Counted from the first letter of the stretch, positions 49,042-60,036 are shown. The stretch: 64,000 nt of DNA from Alnus glutinosa (GCF_958979055.1 NC_084887.1:25913044-25977043), one strand, 5' to 3'. Notes: generated by a model not told the origin, from the letters alone. A program made the numbers and translations.

Positions 49042-49254
49042 TAAGAAATATAAAATATAAAAATCGTACATAAATAACATAAATGATTGAAACCTAAATT
49101 GGCAAGCAATGAACGATTCAGGTTCCTTTTATTTTTTATTCTTTTACTTTTTTATTTTTTTGGTATTAACGATGTTGGTTCAAAATTATGTTCTACTTAA
49201 TTTATTGATTGTAAAATTAAATCACTAAAAAAAAGGCAAAATAAAAACTCTTTA

Positions 49255-49686
49255 TGTTGGTACAGTTTCCGGTATGGTGTGAATCTGCACGTTCCTTTGA
49301 TGTTCTTCACGCTTCTCAATAACTCTGCAAAAAAACAAAACCTAGGGACCCTTCCGGGGGTCCCGCTCCGATGCCTAAGTTAGCTTCTTGTGAGAAAATA
49401 ATGCTCTATGCATAAAAATTGAGTCTTCTTCTATACCTGGGGTATGGGCCTATTTATAGGCATAGAGGTGGAGTCAAACCTGGATTAGGACTCCTGCTCC
49501 TTGTTGATCTAGAACTGCTGTCCGAGTTCTAATTGGACTTCAATCCTTTACTAGACTTCTAATTGGATATCTTCTTAGACTTCCAATCTGATATCTTCTT
49601 AGACTTCTGATCTGATATCTGTTTGGACTTTATTAGACTTTTGAATCTCCTCTTTGGATCGGGTTGAGTGGGATTTATCCCCAACA
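49255..49686 (-). repeat. 3' LTR of the TR-GAG element
   Basis: The left copy in the window is the 3' LTR because the element reads on the minus strand. The sequence contains the phrase 'gtgaatctgcacgttcc' and a TATA-like 'ctatttataggc' on plus, whose complement may act as a promoter box. The interior side abuts the polypurine tract. Confidence 0.92.
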
Positions 49687-49916
49687 GTTACCCCCCAATT
49701 CCCTTATCCAAAGCTTGCTTGAATAATGAGAATTCCATGTCTAAGGAAACCCGATCTTTGTCTCCTTCTGAAAACCTGCTAACCTGCAAAACCTGAGGGT
49801 TAAATCTTACCCCCCATTACCTTCTTGTTTTTCCTTAGGGTTTTCTCCCTGTCTCTTGAAAAATCTGCAAAACCCGAGGGTTAAATCCGACCCCCCGAGA
49901 AGTTTCTTCTTGCTCT

Positions 49917-50626
49917 CGGCTAGGACTGATCCGGGACTCTCGGCTAGGACTGATCCGAGAGTTTTCTTCTTGGTCTCGGCTAGGACTGATCCGAGACTCT
50001 CGGCTAGGACTGATCCGAGAAGTTTTTTCTTGCTCTCGGCTAGGACTGATCCGAGAGGCTCCTTCTCGGCTAGGACTGATCCGAGAAGTTTTTCTTGCTC
50101 TCGGCTAGGACTGATCCGAGAGGCTCCTTCTCGGCTAGGACTGATCCGAGAAGTTCTCGGCTAGGACTGATCCGAGAAGTTGTTCTTGCTCTCGGCTAGG
50201 ACTGATCCGAGAGGCTCCTTCTCGGCTAGGACTGATCCGAGAAGTTTTTCTTGCTCTCGGCTAGGACTGATCCGAGAGGCTCCTTCTCGGCTAGGACTGA
50301 TCCGAGAAGTTTTTCTTGCTCTCGGCTAGGACTGATCCGAGAGGCTCCTTCTCGGCTAGGACTGATCCGAGAAGTTGTTCTTGCTCTCGGCTAGGACTGA
50401 TCCGAGAGGCTCCTTCTCGGCTAGGACTGATCCGAGAAGTTTTTCTTGCTCTCGGCTAGGACTGATCCGAGAGGCTCCTTCTCGGCTAGGACTGATCCGA
50501 GAAGTTTTGGTCTCAGCTAGGACTGATCCGAGACTCTCGGCTAGGACTGATCCGATACGACCCCCCTTTCTTCTTGATCTCGGCTAGGACTGATCCGAGA
50601 CTCTCGGCTAGGACTGATCCGAGAGT
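49917..50626 (-). repeat. Hairpin-forming minisatellite, 23 copies
   Basis: The core starts TCTCGG, has a CTAGGACTGAT centre and ends CCGAGA, so each copy can form a 6-bp stem. I count 23 occurrences of AGGACTGATCC from the plus sequence. Spacers alternate between 'ggctcct' and 'agtttttcttgc' or similar, giving a higher-order unit of about 60 bp in the middle of the array. Open frames through it (repeats of SARTDP) are by-products of the repeat. It lies between the gag ORF and the 3' LTR. Confidence 0.93.
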
Positions 50627-50960
50627 TTTTGCCTGCAAAAGAAACAACATCAACGGGTTCCTGGTCCCTAGACCGGGAACACTTCGATGCTTAAGTCAGC
50701 TTTATTCATTTATTCTGAAAATACTTATTCCCAAAATCTGGGGAATTTTCTGTCTAGTCTGAATTAAAAATAAAATTCTAGTTCTTTGCAAATATAAATG
50801 CTAAAAAATAAAAGCAAGCCTGAAATTCCCGAGAGTCCTTTTTATGGGATCACGGGCAGATACTGCTGTTGCCTCGGCTCTCTATGCCTAGGGCTTTTGC
50901 TTCCTCGGTCCTCTCTTCTTTCTATGTCATCTCGAGGAGCATTCCCTTGATGCCTTTCGT

Positions 50961-51209
50961 CTAGCTGAGGACGGTCTCGGGGATAGTAATCCCGTGGCTG
51001 TTGATCTCGGGGTTGGGCTGTCTCGTCCTCATGCGTAACAATTCTGCATTTAAGTCTTCAATCTGGGCTTCCAACGCTGCTATGCGATCTTGATCTCCAC
51101 CCCCCGGGGGAGGGTTCAGTGGAGGCTGCTGATTATTCTGAATACCTGGCTCCATTCGGACTATGGGCTCTCGGTTGGTCTGGCTTCCGGAACGTGTGTT
51201 CATCACCAT
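50961..51209 (-). CDS. Short gag-like ORF of the TR-GAG element
   Basis: The 82-residue product begins MVMNTRSGSQTNREP, then has a Pro/Gly-rich stretch NPPPGGGDQD and a predicted helix AALEAQIEDLNAELLRM, the usual order at the N-terminus of plant gypsy gag. It ends after ITIPETVLS, far short of a full capsid and zinc knuckle. It may serve as a decoy or simply be a remnant. It starts about 60 bp after the 5' LTR, and an upstream in-frame ATG would run through the LTR. Confidence 0.7.
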   Translation of the reverse strand: MVMNTRSGSQTNREPIVRMEPGIQNNQQPPLNPPPGGGDQDRIAALEAQIEDLNAELLRMRTRQPNPEINSHGITIPETVLS

Positions 51210-51270
51210 GCTGGATCTTATTTTTCTTTTATGAGGAACGAATAATCGTTTCCCACAGACGGCGCCAAAC

Positions 51271-51726
51271 TGTTGGTACAGTTTCCGGTATGGTGTGAAT
51301 CTGCACGTTCCTTTGATGTTCTTCACGCTTCTCAATAACTCTGCAAAAAAACAAAACCTAGGGACCCTTCCGGGGGTCCCGCTCCGATGCCTAAGTTAGC
51401 TTCTTGTGAGAAAATAATGCTCTATGCATAAAAATTGAGTCTTCTTCTATACCTGGGGTATGGGCCTATTTATAGGCATAGAGGTGGAGTCAAACCTGGA
51501 TTAGGACTCCTGCTCCTTGTTGATCTAGAACTGCTGTCCGAGTTCTAATTGGACTTCAATCCTTTACTAGACTTCTAATTGGATATCTTCTTAGACTTCC
51601 AATCTGATATCTTCTTAGACTTCTGATCTGATATCTTCTTAGACTTCTGATCTGATATCTGTTTGGACTTTATTAGACTTTTGAATCTCCTCTTTGGATC
51701 GGGTTGAGTGGGATTTATCCCCAACA
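51271..51726 (-). repeat. 5' LTR of the TR-GAG element
   Basis: The right copy is the 5' LTR. It matches the 3' LTR over its length and carries one extra 'cttagacttctgatctgat' unit at about 51630-51660. Confidence 0.92.
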
Positions 51727-52017
51727 CTTTATAATTTCCTTGCCTTTCTAGACCAAGCGTACTAAGAAAGAAAAAGTTCTTTATGTCAACTCTTTTTAAA
51801 GAATTTGCACACAAAGAAAAATAATAACTCTTTTAAAAAAATGAAAGAAATAAATAATTATATTCAATGAACATGTCATAAATATTAAATAGTACGTTTA
51901 TATAATTTTCCTTTGCCCTGTAGCAATTCAAAATTTTAAATAGTAGTCCCCCATTTTGACACAAGGCAAAAAGTATTAAAAAAATATGTATTTTTTTTTT
52001 TTTTTGGATAATTAAAA

Positions 52018-52721
52018 GGGTTAAATACCCTTTTGACCTATGTGTTTTCAAATTTTTATTTTTTGCTCCCAGTTCTTTTATTTTTATAACAGGTAATACA
52101 TGTGCTATAGGAAAAGATCGAGATGTTACCTTCATCCATTTTTCTATTCAAAACTAACGGATTTTCACGTCAATGACACATAGTACTATTAAAATTGCAA
52201 CACGTGGCAGCCAATTTTTTTTATTTTATTTTTTAAAAAAAAATTTAAAGCTTTTAAAAAAAATAAAAATGTAGGAGTGGATGAGTCACCTCCAAAGGCC
52301 AAAATGGAGGTGGCTGAAACCCTCCCCATTTGGCTTGGGGGTCATCTAGCCACCCTCAAGGGCCGAAACATATTCTTCTTTCTTTTTTTTCTTTTTTCTT
52401 TTTTATTATTATTATTTTTCACTTTGACCCTCGGGGGTGACCGAACCACCGCCAAACCAAATGTGGGTGGTTTCGGCCATCCCCATATGGCCATCATTTT
52501 TTTTTAGCCTTAAAATAAAATAAAATTTTTTAAAAAAATGTGCAGCCACTTGTCGCAATTTTAATGGTGCCACGTGTCATTGAAGTGGAAATCCGTCAGT
52601 TTTGGATGGAAGTACCACATCCGTCTTTTCTCATAACACATATACCTCTTGTGATAAAAATAAAAATGCAGAAAACAAAAATAAAGATTTGAAACCACAT
52701 GGACTATAAGGTATTTAACCT
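52018..52721. mobile_element. Mutator-like foldback MITE with a perfect 9-bp TSD
   Basis: The ends 'gggttaaataccc' and 'ggtatttaacct' are inverted copies, and the arms stay complementary for over 150 bp ('caatgacac', 'aaatccgtcagttttg' and complements). The 9-bp string TAATTAAAA flanks it perfectly (52009-52017 and 52722-52730). The centre holds 'ggtggctgaaacc' and 'ggtgaccgaacc' phrases like those at 42561-42898. Confidence 0.85.
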
Positions 52722-52999
52722 TAATTAAAAACATATATTTATTAATATAAAAAGTTTTTGGTTAGTGCGAATGCAACGTTTTACACTTTGTTTTGTGTAC
52801 ATTACATGTCCGATATATATTACAAATATTTTATCTATTTCAAATTATTATTATTTTTTTTGTTTTTTTTTTTGAAATTTAGTCAAACTTTCATTTATAG
52901 AAAATATTGGATCAGATTGTTCTAACAAAACAACTTCACAAATGCAGCTTAGAGTTTCTTTAAGCAAAATCTCATCTGTGACTTGTTTAACTCCTATTT

Positions 53000-53290
53000 T
53001 AGAGTCCGTTTAAGTTTGCGATTTCAAAAAATACAATTTAAAAAAGTGATTTTTTTTTAAAAAAAATGCAGTTAAATGTTAGGTAAAATTGTAGTTTGGT
53101 CTTTTAAAATTACATGTTAGCTTTAAAATTCTGCGTTTTCAAAAAAACACCAATTTACCTGGGATTTGAAAAAGTAAATTTTTTGCGTTTTCAAATTGCA
53201 ATTTTTTAAAAACACAATTCTCAAACGATTTATTTTCTGCAATTTGATTAAAAATCGCACTTTTTATCTATGAAATTGCAATTCCAAATG
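53000..53290. other. AT-rich stretch with an imperfect inverted repeat
   Basis: 'tttgcgatttcaaaaaatac' near 53015 and 'attgcaattccaaatgcatt' near 53272 look like the diverged ends of a further small TIR element. No target duplication was fixed and no gene is present. Confidence 0.3.
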
Positions 53291-53579
53291 CATTCTTAAT
53301 TAGTTAAGCCATGAGCTGAAAAAATTTGCCACCGGGTGAGTGTATACAATCTAGCAACTAGACAATGAAACAATAATTGTTCATGCATGCATCTTCTATT
53401 TAGCTGTCCATATCTACAAAAATTATATCTAATTAAATTGCGTCTCCTTTCAAAATGATATTTCAACTGATCGGTGTTTATTAATTAGTCAATGATCTCG
53501 TACGTATAGAAAAATACGAGGATATCATCCTTTCAATTCACTAAAAATACTTCACATTTTCTTTGGAGAATTAGAGACA

Positions 53580-53584
<5 letters not shown>

Positions 53585-53620
<36 letters not shown>
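53585..53620 (+). repeat. (AT)n microsatellite
   Basis: An uninterrupted AT run about 500 bp upstream of the HSD5-like start codon. Confidence 0.93.
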
Positions 53621-53622
<2 letters not shown>

Positions 53623-53862
53623 AGCAGAAGACATAGGAGATTTATTTTAGAATTATATATATATCCGACCAGTAAATGTGGTTCCGTCCGTATATATCGA
53701 TCACTCAGTTAACATAAACAGAAACAGGAGTTAATCAAGTGGACAGGTGTGGAGCATACGGTGTTACATCGGACAAAGAAAAGGTAGAGATCGAGTCGAG
53801 CAGAAATCATGCAGGAAAATCCAAAAAACACTCCATTCGTCATAACATGAGCTTTGCAAGCA

Positions 53863-53890
53863 ACACGTGTGGTTTGGGGCCTCATGCATG
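53863..53890 (+). promoter_or_regulatory. ABRE-like ACACGTGT and RY-type CATGCATG upstream of HSD5-like gene
   Basis: ACACGTGT at 53863-53870 and CATGCATG at 53883-53890 lie 13 bp apart, about 230 bp before the ATG. A second CATGCATG is at 53382-53389. ABRE with RY is the usual seed and ABA signature for B3/bZIP control, fitting a steroleosin. Both are short motifs and may occur by chance. Confidence 0.4.
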
Positions 53891-54113
53891 TAATTATGGT
53901 GTTGATCAGGCAGCACTATATGCCAAACCCACAGCCGGCCTGTTCTCCTTCCTTATCTGATACAGCTTCGATCAGCACTCTTTTGATCTTTCTCTCGTTT
54001 CACCCACCGTATCGGTCGAACAAAACTGCTGAAGCAATATATATTCTCCTCCTCGATCCATCCATATATCCATCTGTAGTATTTTTGTGTGAATTGATCG
54101 AAGCTTTTTGGCG

Positions 54114-57100
54114 ATGGATTTGTTCAACTCTCTCTTGAATTGGGTGGTGCCTCCGGCGAGCTTGGTGATGCTAGCCTTCGCATGGCCAACCCTGTGTTTT
54201 ATCAATGCTTGTGAGTGGCTTTACAAGTCCTTTAACAGTGAAAATATGGAAGATAAAGTGGTTATAATCACTGGAGCTTCCTCTGGAATAGGGGAGGTAC
54301 GTACGTAACTCAATCGATCTCTTTTCCATGTTTTGCATATATATATATATAATTGTAAAATGACATATATATACCCTTTCTTTTTCTCTTTTATTTATTT
54401 CTTTCGGAAGATTAATTAATTAGATAAACAAATTAACTTAAGATAGGGTGAGATATGATGGTTGAAATTTACTGAACTAGCTAGATATATTCCAAAATGA
54501 TCATGAGACAGTGACCTTGTGAGAATAAATCAATAACAAATTAAATTTGAGAGCAAGAATGAACCCCTTTTTTCATAAAAGCAAATAACTTAATACTTTG
54601 ACTATCTGGGATTAGTTTTTGGATCATTTTGCGCCAAGGGGTTCATGTTCATAAGGTTAATTAATTATTATATGATAGTAAACATATTGCTATCGATATA
54701 AGATTCAAACTTAAGGCTTAGCTATCCAACCTATGGGTGCTAATTCGTATTCACGTGTTAAGTTGATCAAGTCATGTCAAGGTATAGCTAGTTGTAAATG
54801 CTATATGAGTCAACCCTAATAACGAGTCAAGATTTTTCAACCTTAACTTGCTAATTTTGTGTTGGTCGGATTCGCAAGTCATGTAAAAAATTAGCAGTCT
54901 TTATATCGCCTGTCGGATTCGAGTCATGTCAAAACATGTGTAGAAGACTATGTAGGTCAATTCTAATCCGAATCATTTAATTAAACAGGTAAAATCTCTC
55001 ACCTATTAATTTCGTGTTGAGTTCTAGAATTATCACCTATTTAATTCCTGAATCGTATAAAAAATTATCAGTTTTAATCCAATCGTATCCAACACCCCAA
55101 TAAAAGCATGTATACTTAATAACTTGGCAGCTGCAACTTCACCCCGTACCCAAATTACAAGAGAGAGGCTTAGTCGAGTTCCCAATAACATATATGGTCA
55201 TATATGTAGCAATTATACGACTTTGCTTCTGCAGCCTGATTTGTAGCTAAAACTGTGGTCTTATATCCTAAAATGAGTTTTTTGTATTTGTTCTTAATTA
55301 TGATCATGAAATTTGGAGTAGCAGCGCGCAGATATATAGAGTAGCTGTACTAACTTGCTTTATCATTTTCCTTGTTATTATTCCGCTACAAACTAACCTT
55401 TAATTAGATTGCAAGAATTTAAGAATTAGAAGACAAAGAAAGCCATTTCTTTTCTGTAGTTAACATATATATATATATGTATGCAGAATAGTGTGCATAT
55501 AAAGAGTTATTTATGTCTATCACAAGCTATTCATCATCAATCTGACTGATTTTTACATGAAAAGTTGTTATTTTTTGTAAAGACCTCATGCATACTTTAT
55601 ATATGGGTACTGTCTGTGAATGCAGCAAATATCATATGAATATGCAAAGAGGGGAGCAAATCTTGTATTGGTGGCAAGGAGAGAGAATAGGCTCCGAGTG
55701 ATCAGTGAAAATGCGAGGTTCATGGGTGCAAAGCATGTCACCGTTGTAGCTGCCGACGTTGTCAAGGAAGATGAATGTAGAAGATTTGTTAATGAAACAA
55801 TAAACATCTATGGCCGTGGTATGTCTCATGCATGTCTCACCCAAAACCCAAAACATATTTATTGTTAATTAAGAAAAAAAATAAAAAGAAAATATTTATT
55901 GTTGGATGCATTTCAATTCATGACTGCAGATATATATCATATATAGAGCTACTTTTTGCTTCATTTTAATTGCTGATAAAAACTGATAAAGTTATGCGCT
56001 AGAAGGAGGGGTCGAACCTCCGACCTTGAGGTTAACAGCCTCACGCTCTAACCAACTGAGCTATCCCAGCTTATGATTTGGGCATAATGTTAATATTAAT
56101 TAACACTAATGTAAAAACTATGACACTGTCAATTATATGGAAGTTCTATGAATTATGTGATGCGTACGTGTTTTTGGATTTTGATGTTGCCATAATTAAT
56201 GCACAATCAATAAGAAGGCCTTCAGTATATTAGAATTGATAAATAAACTTGAATGCGTTTAATTTATACAAAAATTACTGTCGCACTCTCTTTCATTCCA
56301 TGTTTAATTATTTGTTATATATATGTTGATCTCAAATTCTGCAGTGGATCATCTTGTAAACACAGCAAGTCTGGGACATACTTTCTACTTCGAGGAAGCG
56401 ACTGATACATCTGTGTTTCCACATTTGCTGGTAATTAGGATTACACGTTGCTTCTCACTAATATTCCTTCAAACTATTACTTTTAATACAGTGTATGCAC
56501 TTTTGTTCTTACTTGCCGGCCACTACAGTAATTAACATTGTGGTCGATCTCTTTGACATTTTTGTTCCGGCCAGGACATAAATTTTTGGGGAAATGTTTA
56601 TCCAACATTTGTTGCTTTACCTTATCTACACCAGAGCAATGGTCGAGTCATTGTTAATGCATCAGTGGAAAACTGGTTGCCTCTGCCAAGAATGAGTTTG
56701 TATGCTGTGAGTATGATCCATTCCAAAGCATGGCTTGTTTGATTCTTTTATTCTTCTTTTTCTTTTTTCTTTTTTCTTTTTCCTATTTGAACGCAACTTA
56801 CATATTATAGTCATAATTTCCACAACAGTTCGAGAAAGATCCTGTGATGATCATCACTAATGGGGTTAATTATAGAATGATGGACCAATCAATCTAAGCA
56901 TGTCTAAGTTGTCTCAGATTCTGCAGAGGTTTGAACAAAACCTTCCTTGCAATGCGGGACCCTTAGAATAGACTTCATTGTTTATACAGCACCATTTATT
57001 GGTGAAACTCTACCTGTCTCTACCTCATATAGCTAGAAATGTCATATAAGAAGAATGTATGATTCAATTTCATGCACAAAAATTTCTCAGAACCGATCAG

Positions 57101-58078
57101 TATGAGAATGCATGCTCGCACACACAACACAACTCAATGCGACACAATGAGGCCAACACGATTTGTTATTTTCATTGTCTCTTTTGTTTTAAGCCTCGTT
57201 TAAACTTTTTTCAATGTCAATTTCATTGGCTTTCCTTTAATTTCTATTGTGTGTTGTGAACCACTAGGCTGCCAAGTCAGCTCTTGTAAACTTCTACGAG
57301 ACACTCAGATTCGAAGTGAAAGATGAGGTTGGAATTACAATCGCAACACATGGTTGGATTGGGAGTGAAATGACTGGAGGCAAGTTCATGCTAGAGGATG
57401 GTGCAGAGATGCAATGGAAGGAAGAAAGAGAAGTAACTTCTTAATCGATTAAGCCTTTCCATTCATACATCTCCACTGTTTTTTTTTTTTCCCCTTATTT
57501 TTTATGAATAAGTAAGAATTTTCATTCAACAACAAAACCAATACAACCAAACAGCATACAAGCTGAAACACAACAGGAAAAACTTGTAAAAACCAGAAAA
57601 GAAGACCATGCTCTGTTTTAGACCCCCCAAAACAGAGCACAAAGACTAAACAACCCAAAAACTAGAATCAAGCCAGTAAATCCACACTAATTTCTAGATT
57701 TATATACAGTAATTGACGGTATATATATGTTCTGTTTTGTTTTAGGTACATGTGAGTGGCGGAGCGGTGGAGGCGTATGCAAGGCTGATAGTATCTGGGG
57801 CTTGCCGAGGAGAACCATACGTGAAGTATCCAAGCTGGTATGATATATTCCTCCTCTACAGGTTTTTTGCACCAAACATTCTGAATTGGACGCTGCGCAT
57901 TCTTCTCGCAACGCATGGTGCGAGAAAAACATCTCTGGTGGGCACGGGGAGGCCCCTGTTGGAGTACACTGCAAAGCCTCTATTGGAAGGCACCCCTCCA
58001 AGGAAGCAGCTTCTTGCTAGTCCCACTCAGTACTACTCGCAATCATACAGCCCCCCGCAGCAGCTAAAATGGGAATGA
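54114..58078 (+). CDS. HSD5: HSD5-like hydroxysteroid dehydrogenase (steroleosin family)
   Basis: Exons: 54114-54296, 55626-55818, 56345-56430, 56575-56706, 57268-57432, 57746-58078, in frame, 363 aa. The N-terminal 40 residues are a hydrophobic anchor with a proline knob (VVPPASLV...WPTLCF), the oil-body membrane segment of steroleosins. The short-chain dehydrogenase domain has the Rossmann motif TGASSGIG (53-60), an ARREN cofactor-preference loop, and the Ser184-Tyr197-Lys201 catalytic triad (S-x12-Y-x3-K intact). The usual NNAG is NTAS at 131-134 and the PG motif reads HG, as seems typical of the HSD5 branch. The C-terminus is long, with HVSGGAVEAYARLIVSGACRG and a Pro-rich tail. Members act on steroids such as brassinosteroid-related sterols and sit on oil bodies or ER. 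The frame extends upstream of 54114 only through a TTG. Confidence 0.93.
55997..56070 (-). tRNA. tRNA-Asn (GUU)
   Basis: The 74-nt minus-strand sequence folds as a tRNA: a 7-bp acceptor stem (GCTGGGA with TTCTAGC, two G-U pairs), D arm with AGCTCAGTTGG, anticodon stem TGAGG/CCTCA with loop CTGTTAA (anticodon GTT), and T arm GGAGG/CCTCC with TTCGACC. The internal A box (TAGCTCAGTTGG) and B box (GGTTCGACC) are intact. A T5 terminator follows on the minus strand (plus 55978-55982). It lies antisense inside intron 2 of the HSD5-like gene. It closely matches cytosolic plant tRNA-Asn, so it is nuclear and likely functional. Confidence 0.95.
57481..57655 (-). mobile_element. LINE-type 3' end in HSD5-like intron 5
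   Basis: On the minus strand the sequence ends in 'gaatgaaaattcttactt' followed by an A-rich tail (plus 57479-57500), resembling 3' UTRs of plant LINEs in which '...ttttgttgttg...' precedes the tail. No coding part remains. The assignment rests on style only. Confidence 0.4.
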
Positions 58079-58296
58079 ATGAATTCATGCTTTCACAGCT
58101 ACATCCATGCATGCATGTACGTAGCATCTATAAATAGAACATTCGGCGTGTGTTAAATCTGTGTTCTAGCTGTCATGCTGGAAATTTGTGACGTACGTAC
58201 AGATATTTCTAATTTTCTATACTCTGTTTAATTAATAAAAGAACAAATGTCGGGTGAGACCTCTTTCAGGATATACAATTGCTTCACATCTGTTAG

Positions 58297-58361
<65 letters not shown>

Positions 58362-59502
58362 CTTAATTAATTAACTTTTCAATTTGATGTGTTCATAACA
58401 AGATTTGGTTTGTACAAAATTATTTCTCAGTCATTTTGGATTCAAGCTTTTTTAATTTGAGATCATAACAAATTAACAATTTATCCTAAAAATTTAAATT
58501 AATAAAAAGATATGAACTTGATCATTGAATGATTGAATCCTACCTTTCCCAAATAACAAAACCCCGTTGGCAACAAAGAAGTTAGAATAGAAGGGGAGAA
58601 AAAGTTGATTCTGCAGGTTAATTATATACGTGGATATTGTTGATTTTGTTTTGTGCCAGGATCATATTTTAAGATTAACGTAGAAATTTTATATATTCAG
58701 ATTTATTGTTAAGCTATTTTGCTCAGAAAATTAAAAAATAAAATAAAATGATTTATATATATATATATATATATAACATGAATTTATATATATTGCCTTC
58801 AAGTAGCTAAGTAACAAATGAAGAAAACCAAAAACACTCGTACCACTTATTAAGGTTACCAAATTTGGGCCCAGTCTATGAAGCAGGCCGGGAGCAAATT
58901 CCGGAGGTGGAATTTCTGTGTGGACTCTACTTTTGACTTATTATCCATTAGTTAGTCAAAGCTACCGAGTCAACAAATTTAAACCACAGCTTTATCTTAA
59001 TTGTTCACAGCTCACTGGATGAGGGGGACCAATCAGCCTCTGCATATCACTACTAGAAATGTTAGATGAAGGTAGGCCACACATACGTGAGAGATTGTTA
59101 CGCAGTTATTGTATTGTTGTAATGATGTAGCGTAAGAATAAAATCACATTTTTCAAATATCCATTCACTGTACGTACGTTCTCCACGCGGCCTACCCTCT
59201 GCACTCTGCAAGACCGATGGAGCAGGCTCTGTAGTCTGTTCTATTAATGAAAACTACATTTGTGTGTATATATATATATATCCAATCTCTTTGAGATGAC
59301 AAAAAGGGTGCTAAATATTACTGGAATTGAAGTCAAGGCGAAATTAAAGCCTCACAAAAACAACCTCTTAAATGAGCCGTTGCTTTTGAATGGAAGCCTC
59401 GAGTTTGCATGTATTCATATCATATTAATGGAACTATGATGCCATTCCATATATTAATTTATATACACATGGTAAAAAGCTAAAATAACTAGTACTGCAA
59501 GC
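58079..59502. other. Intergenic region between convergent HSD5-like and ERF genes
   Basis: Contains the HSD5-like 3' UTR on the left (several CATGCATG-type strings near 58106), a long (AT)n run at 58299-58358 and another at 58756-58774. No gene is seen. The ERF gene's 3' UTR should lie at the right end. Confidence 0.6.
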
Positions 59503-59973
59503 TCAGAGATAATCTTCAATGGAAATGCTGAAAGCTTCTCCTTCTTTCATCTCACAATTGCCATCCACGTATTCCCAGAACCCCGTCTCCAAGCCATGAT
59601 GAACCGCACCACCTTCATCTTGCTTCACTTCGCTCTCCGTCTCCGCCAACTTGTATCCGATCAACTGGGCATCAATAGCCATACCGGCGTCCGAGGCTGC
59701 CTTCTGCACCGACCTCGGCGACATGTCTGTCCGGACACTCGAGGGCAACATTAGCGGGAAGTTGAGGTTGTCCAACGCCGACGGTGATCTTCGCAGACAG
59801 TAAAAGGCCACGTCGCGAGCCACCGCGGCAGCCTCCGGCGTAGCGTAGGAGCCGAGCCAAAGGCGCTCTTGCGTGCCGGGGACCCGGATTTCCGAAACCC
59901 ACTTGCCCCACTTCCGCTGACGCACTCCCTTGTATTTCCTCTGAGACGTGCTTTCTTCTGAGCTACAACTCAT
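59503..59973 (-). CDS. ERF019: AP2/ERF transcription factor, ERF019-like
   Basis: A single exon of 156 aa. The AP2 domain covers residues 14-71 ([20 protein letters not shown], then [20 protein letters not shown]), with the DNA-contacting residues of the fold in place. A conserved flank [19 protein letters not shown] follows, and the protein ends in a short acidic motif SISIEDYL. Both match the ERF017/018/019 (DREB subgroup II) proteins, small nuclear factors reported to respond to stress and to modulate growth and senescence. The frame extends upstream of this ATG only from a TTG. There are no introns, as is usual for this group. It ends convergently with the HSD5-like gene, about 1.4 kb apart. 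Confidence 0.93.
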   Translation of the reverse strand: MSCSSEESTSQRKYKGVRQRKWGKWVSEIRVPGTQERLWLGSYATPEAAAVARDVAFYCLRRSPSALDNLNFPLMLPSSVRTDMSPRSVQKAASDAGMAIDAQLIGYKLAETESEVKQDEGGAVHHGLETGFWEYVDGNCEMKEGEAFSISIEDYL

Positions 59974-60036
59974 TCTGTATAGTTTGAAGCTTCCCAAAGC
60001 TATTGACGATGAAAACAGAAACGTGAGGAAACACGG

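Larger units (their letters stand above)
49255..51726 (-). mobile_element. Non-autonomous LTR retroelement with a short gag (TR-GAG type)
   Basis: LTRs are 49255-49686 (432 bp) and 51271-51726 (456 bp), starting TGTTGG and ending CCAACA as read on plus. They are nearly identical except for an extra copy of a 24-bp unit in the right LTR. A perfect target duplication CTTTA flanks the element (49250-49254, 51727-51731). On the minus strand the 5' LTR is followed by TTTGGCGCCGTCTGTGGGA, a leader common in plant gypsy elements. The 3' LTR is preceded by a purine-rich tract. The only ORF is an 82-residue gag-like start. There is no protease, reverse transcriptase or integrase. A minisatellite fills 49917-50626. 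The near-identity of the LTRs suggests a recent insertion. Confidence 0.93.

Noticed and set aside
49856-50587. Open frames encoding repeats of SARTDP
   Set aside because: They are translations of the minisatellite. The repeat is a DNA-level array and the frame shifts between units.
49917-50626. CRISPR-like array
   Set aside because: Spacers repeat each other, there are no cas genes, the genome is a plant's, and the array lies inside an LTR element.
59974-59997. An ERF start 8 codons upstream
   Set aside because: That codon is TTG; the first ATG of the frame is at 59971-59973.
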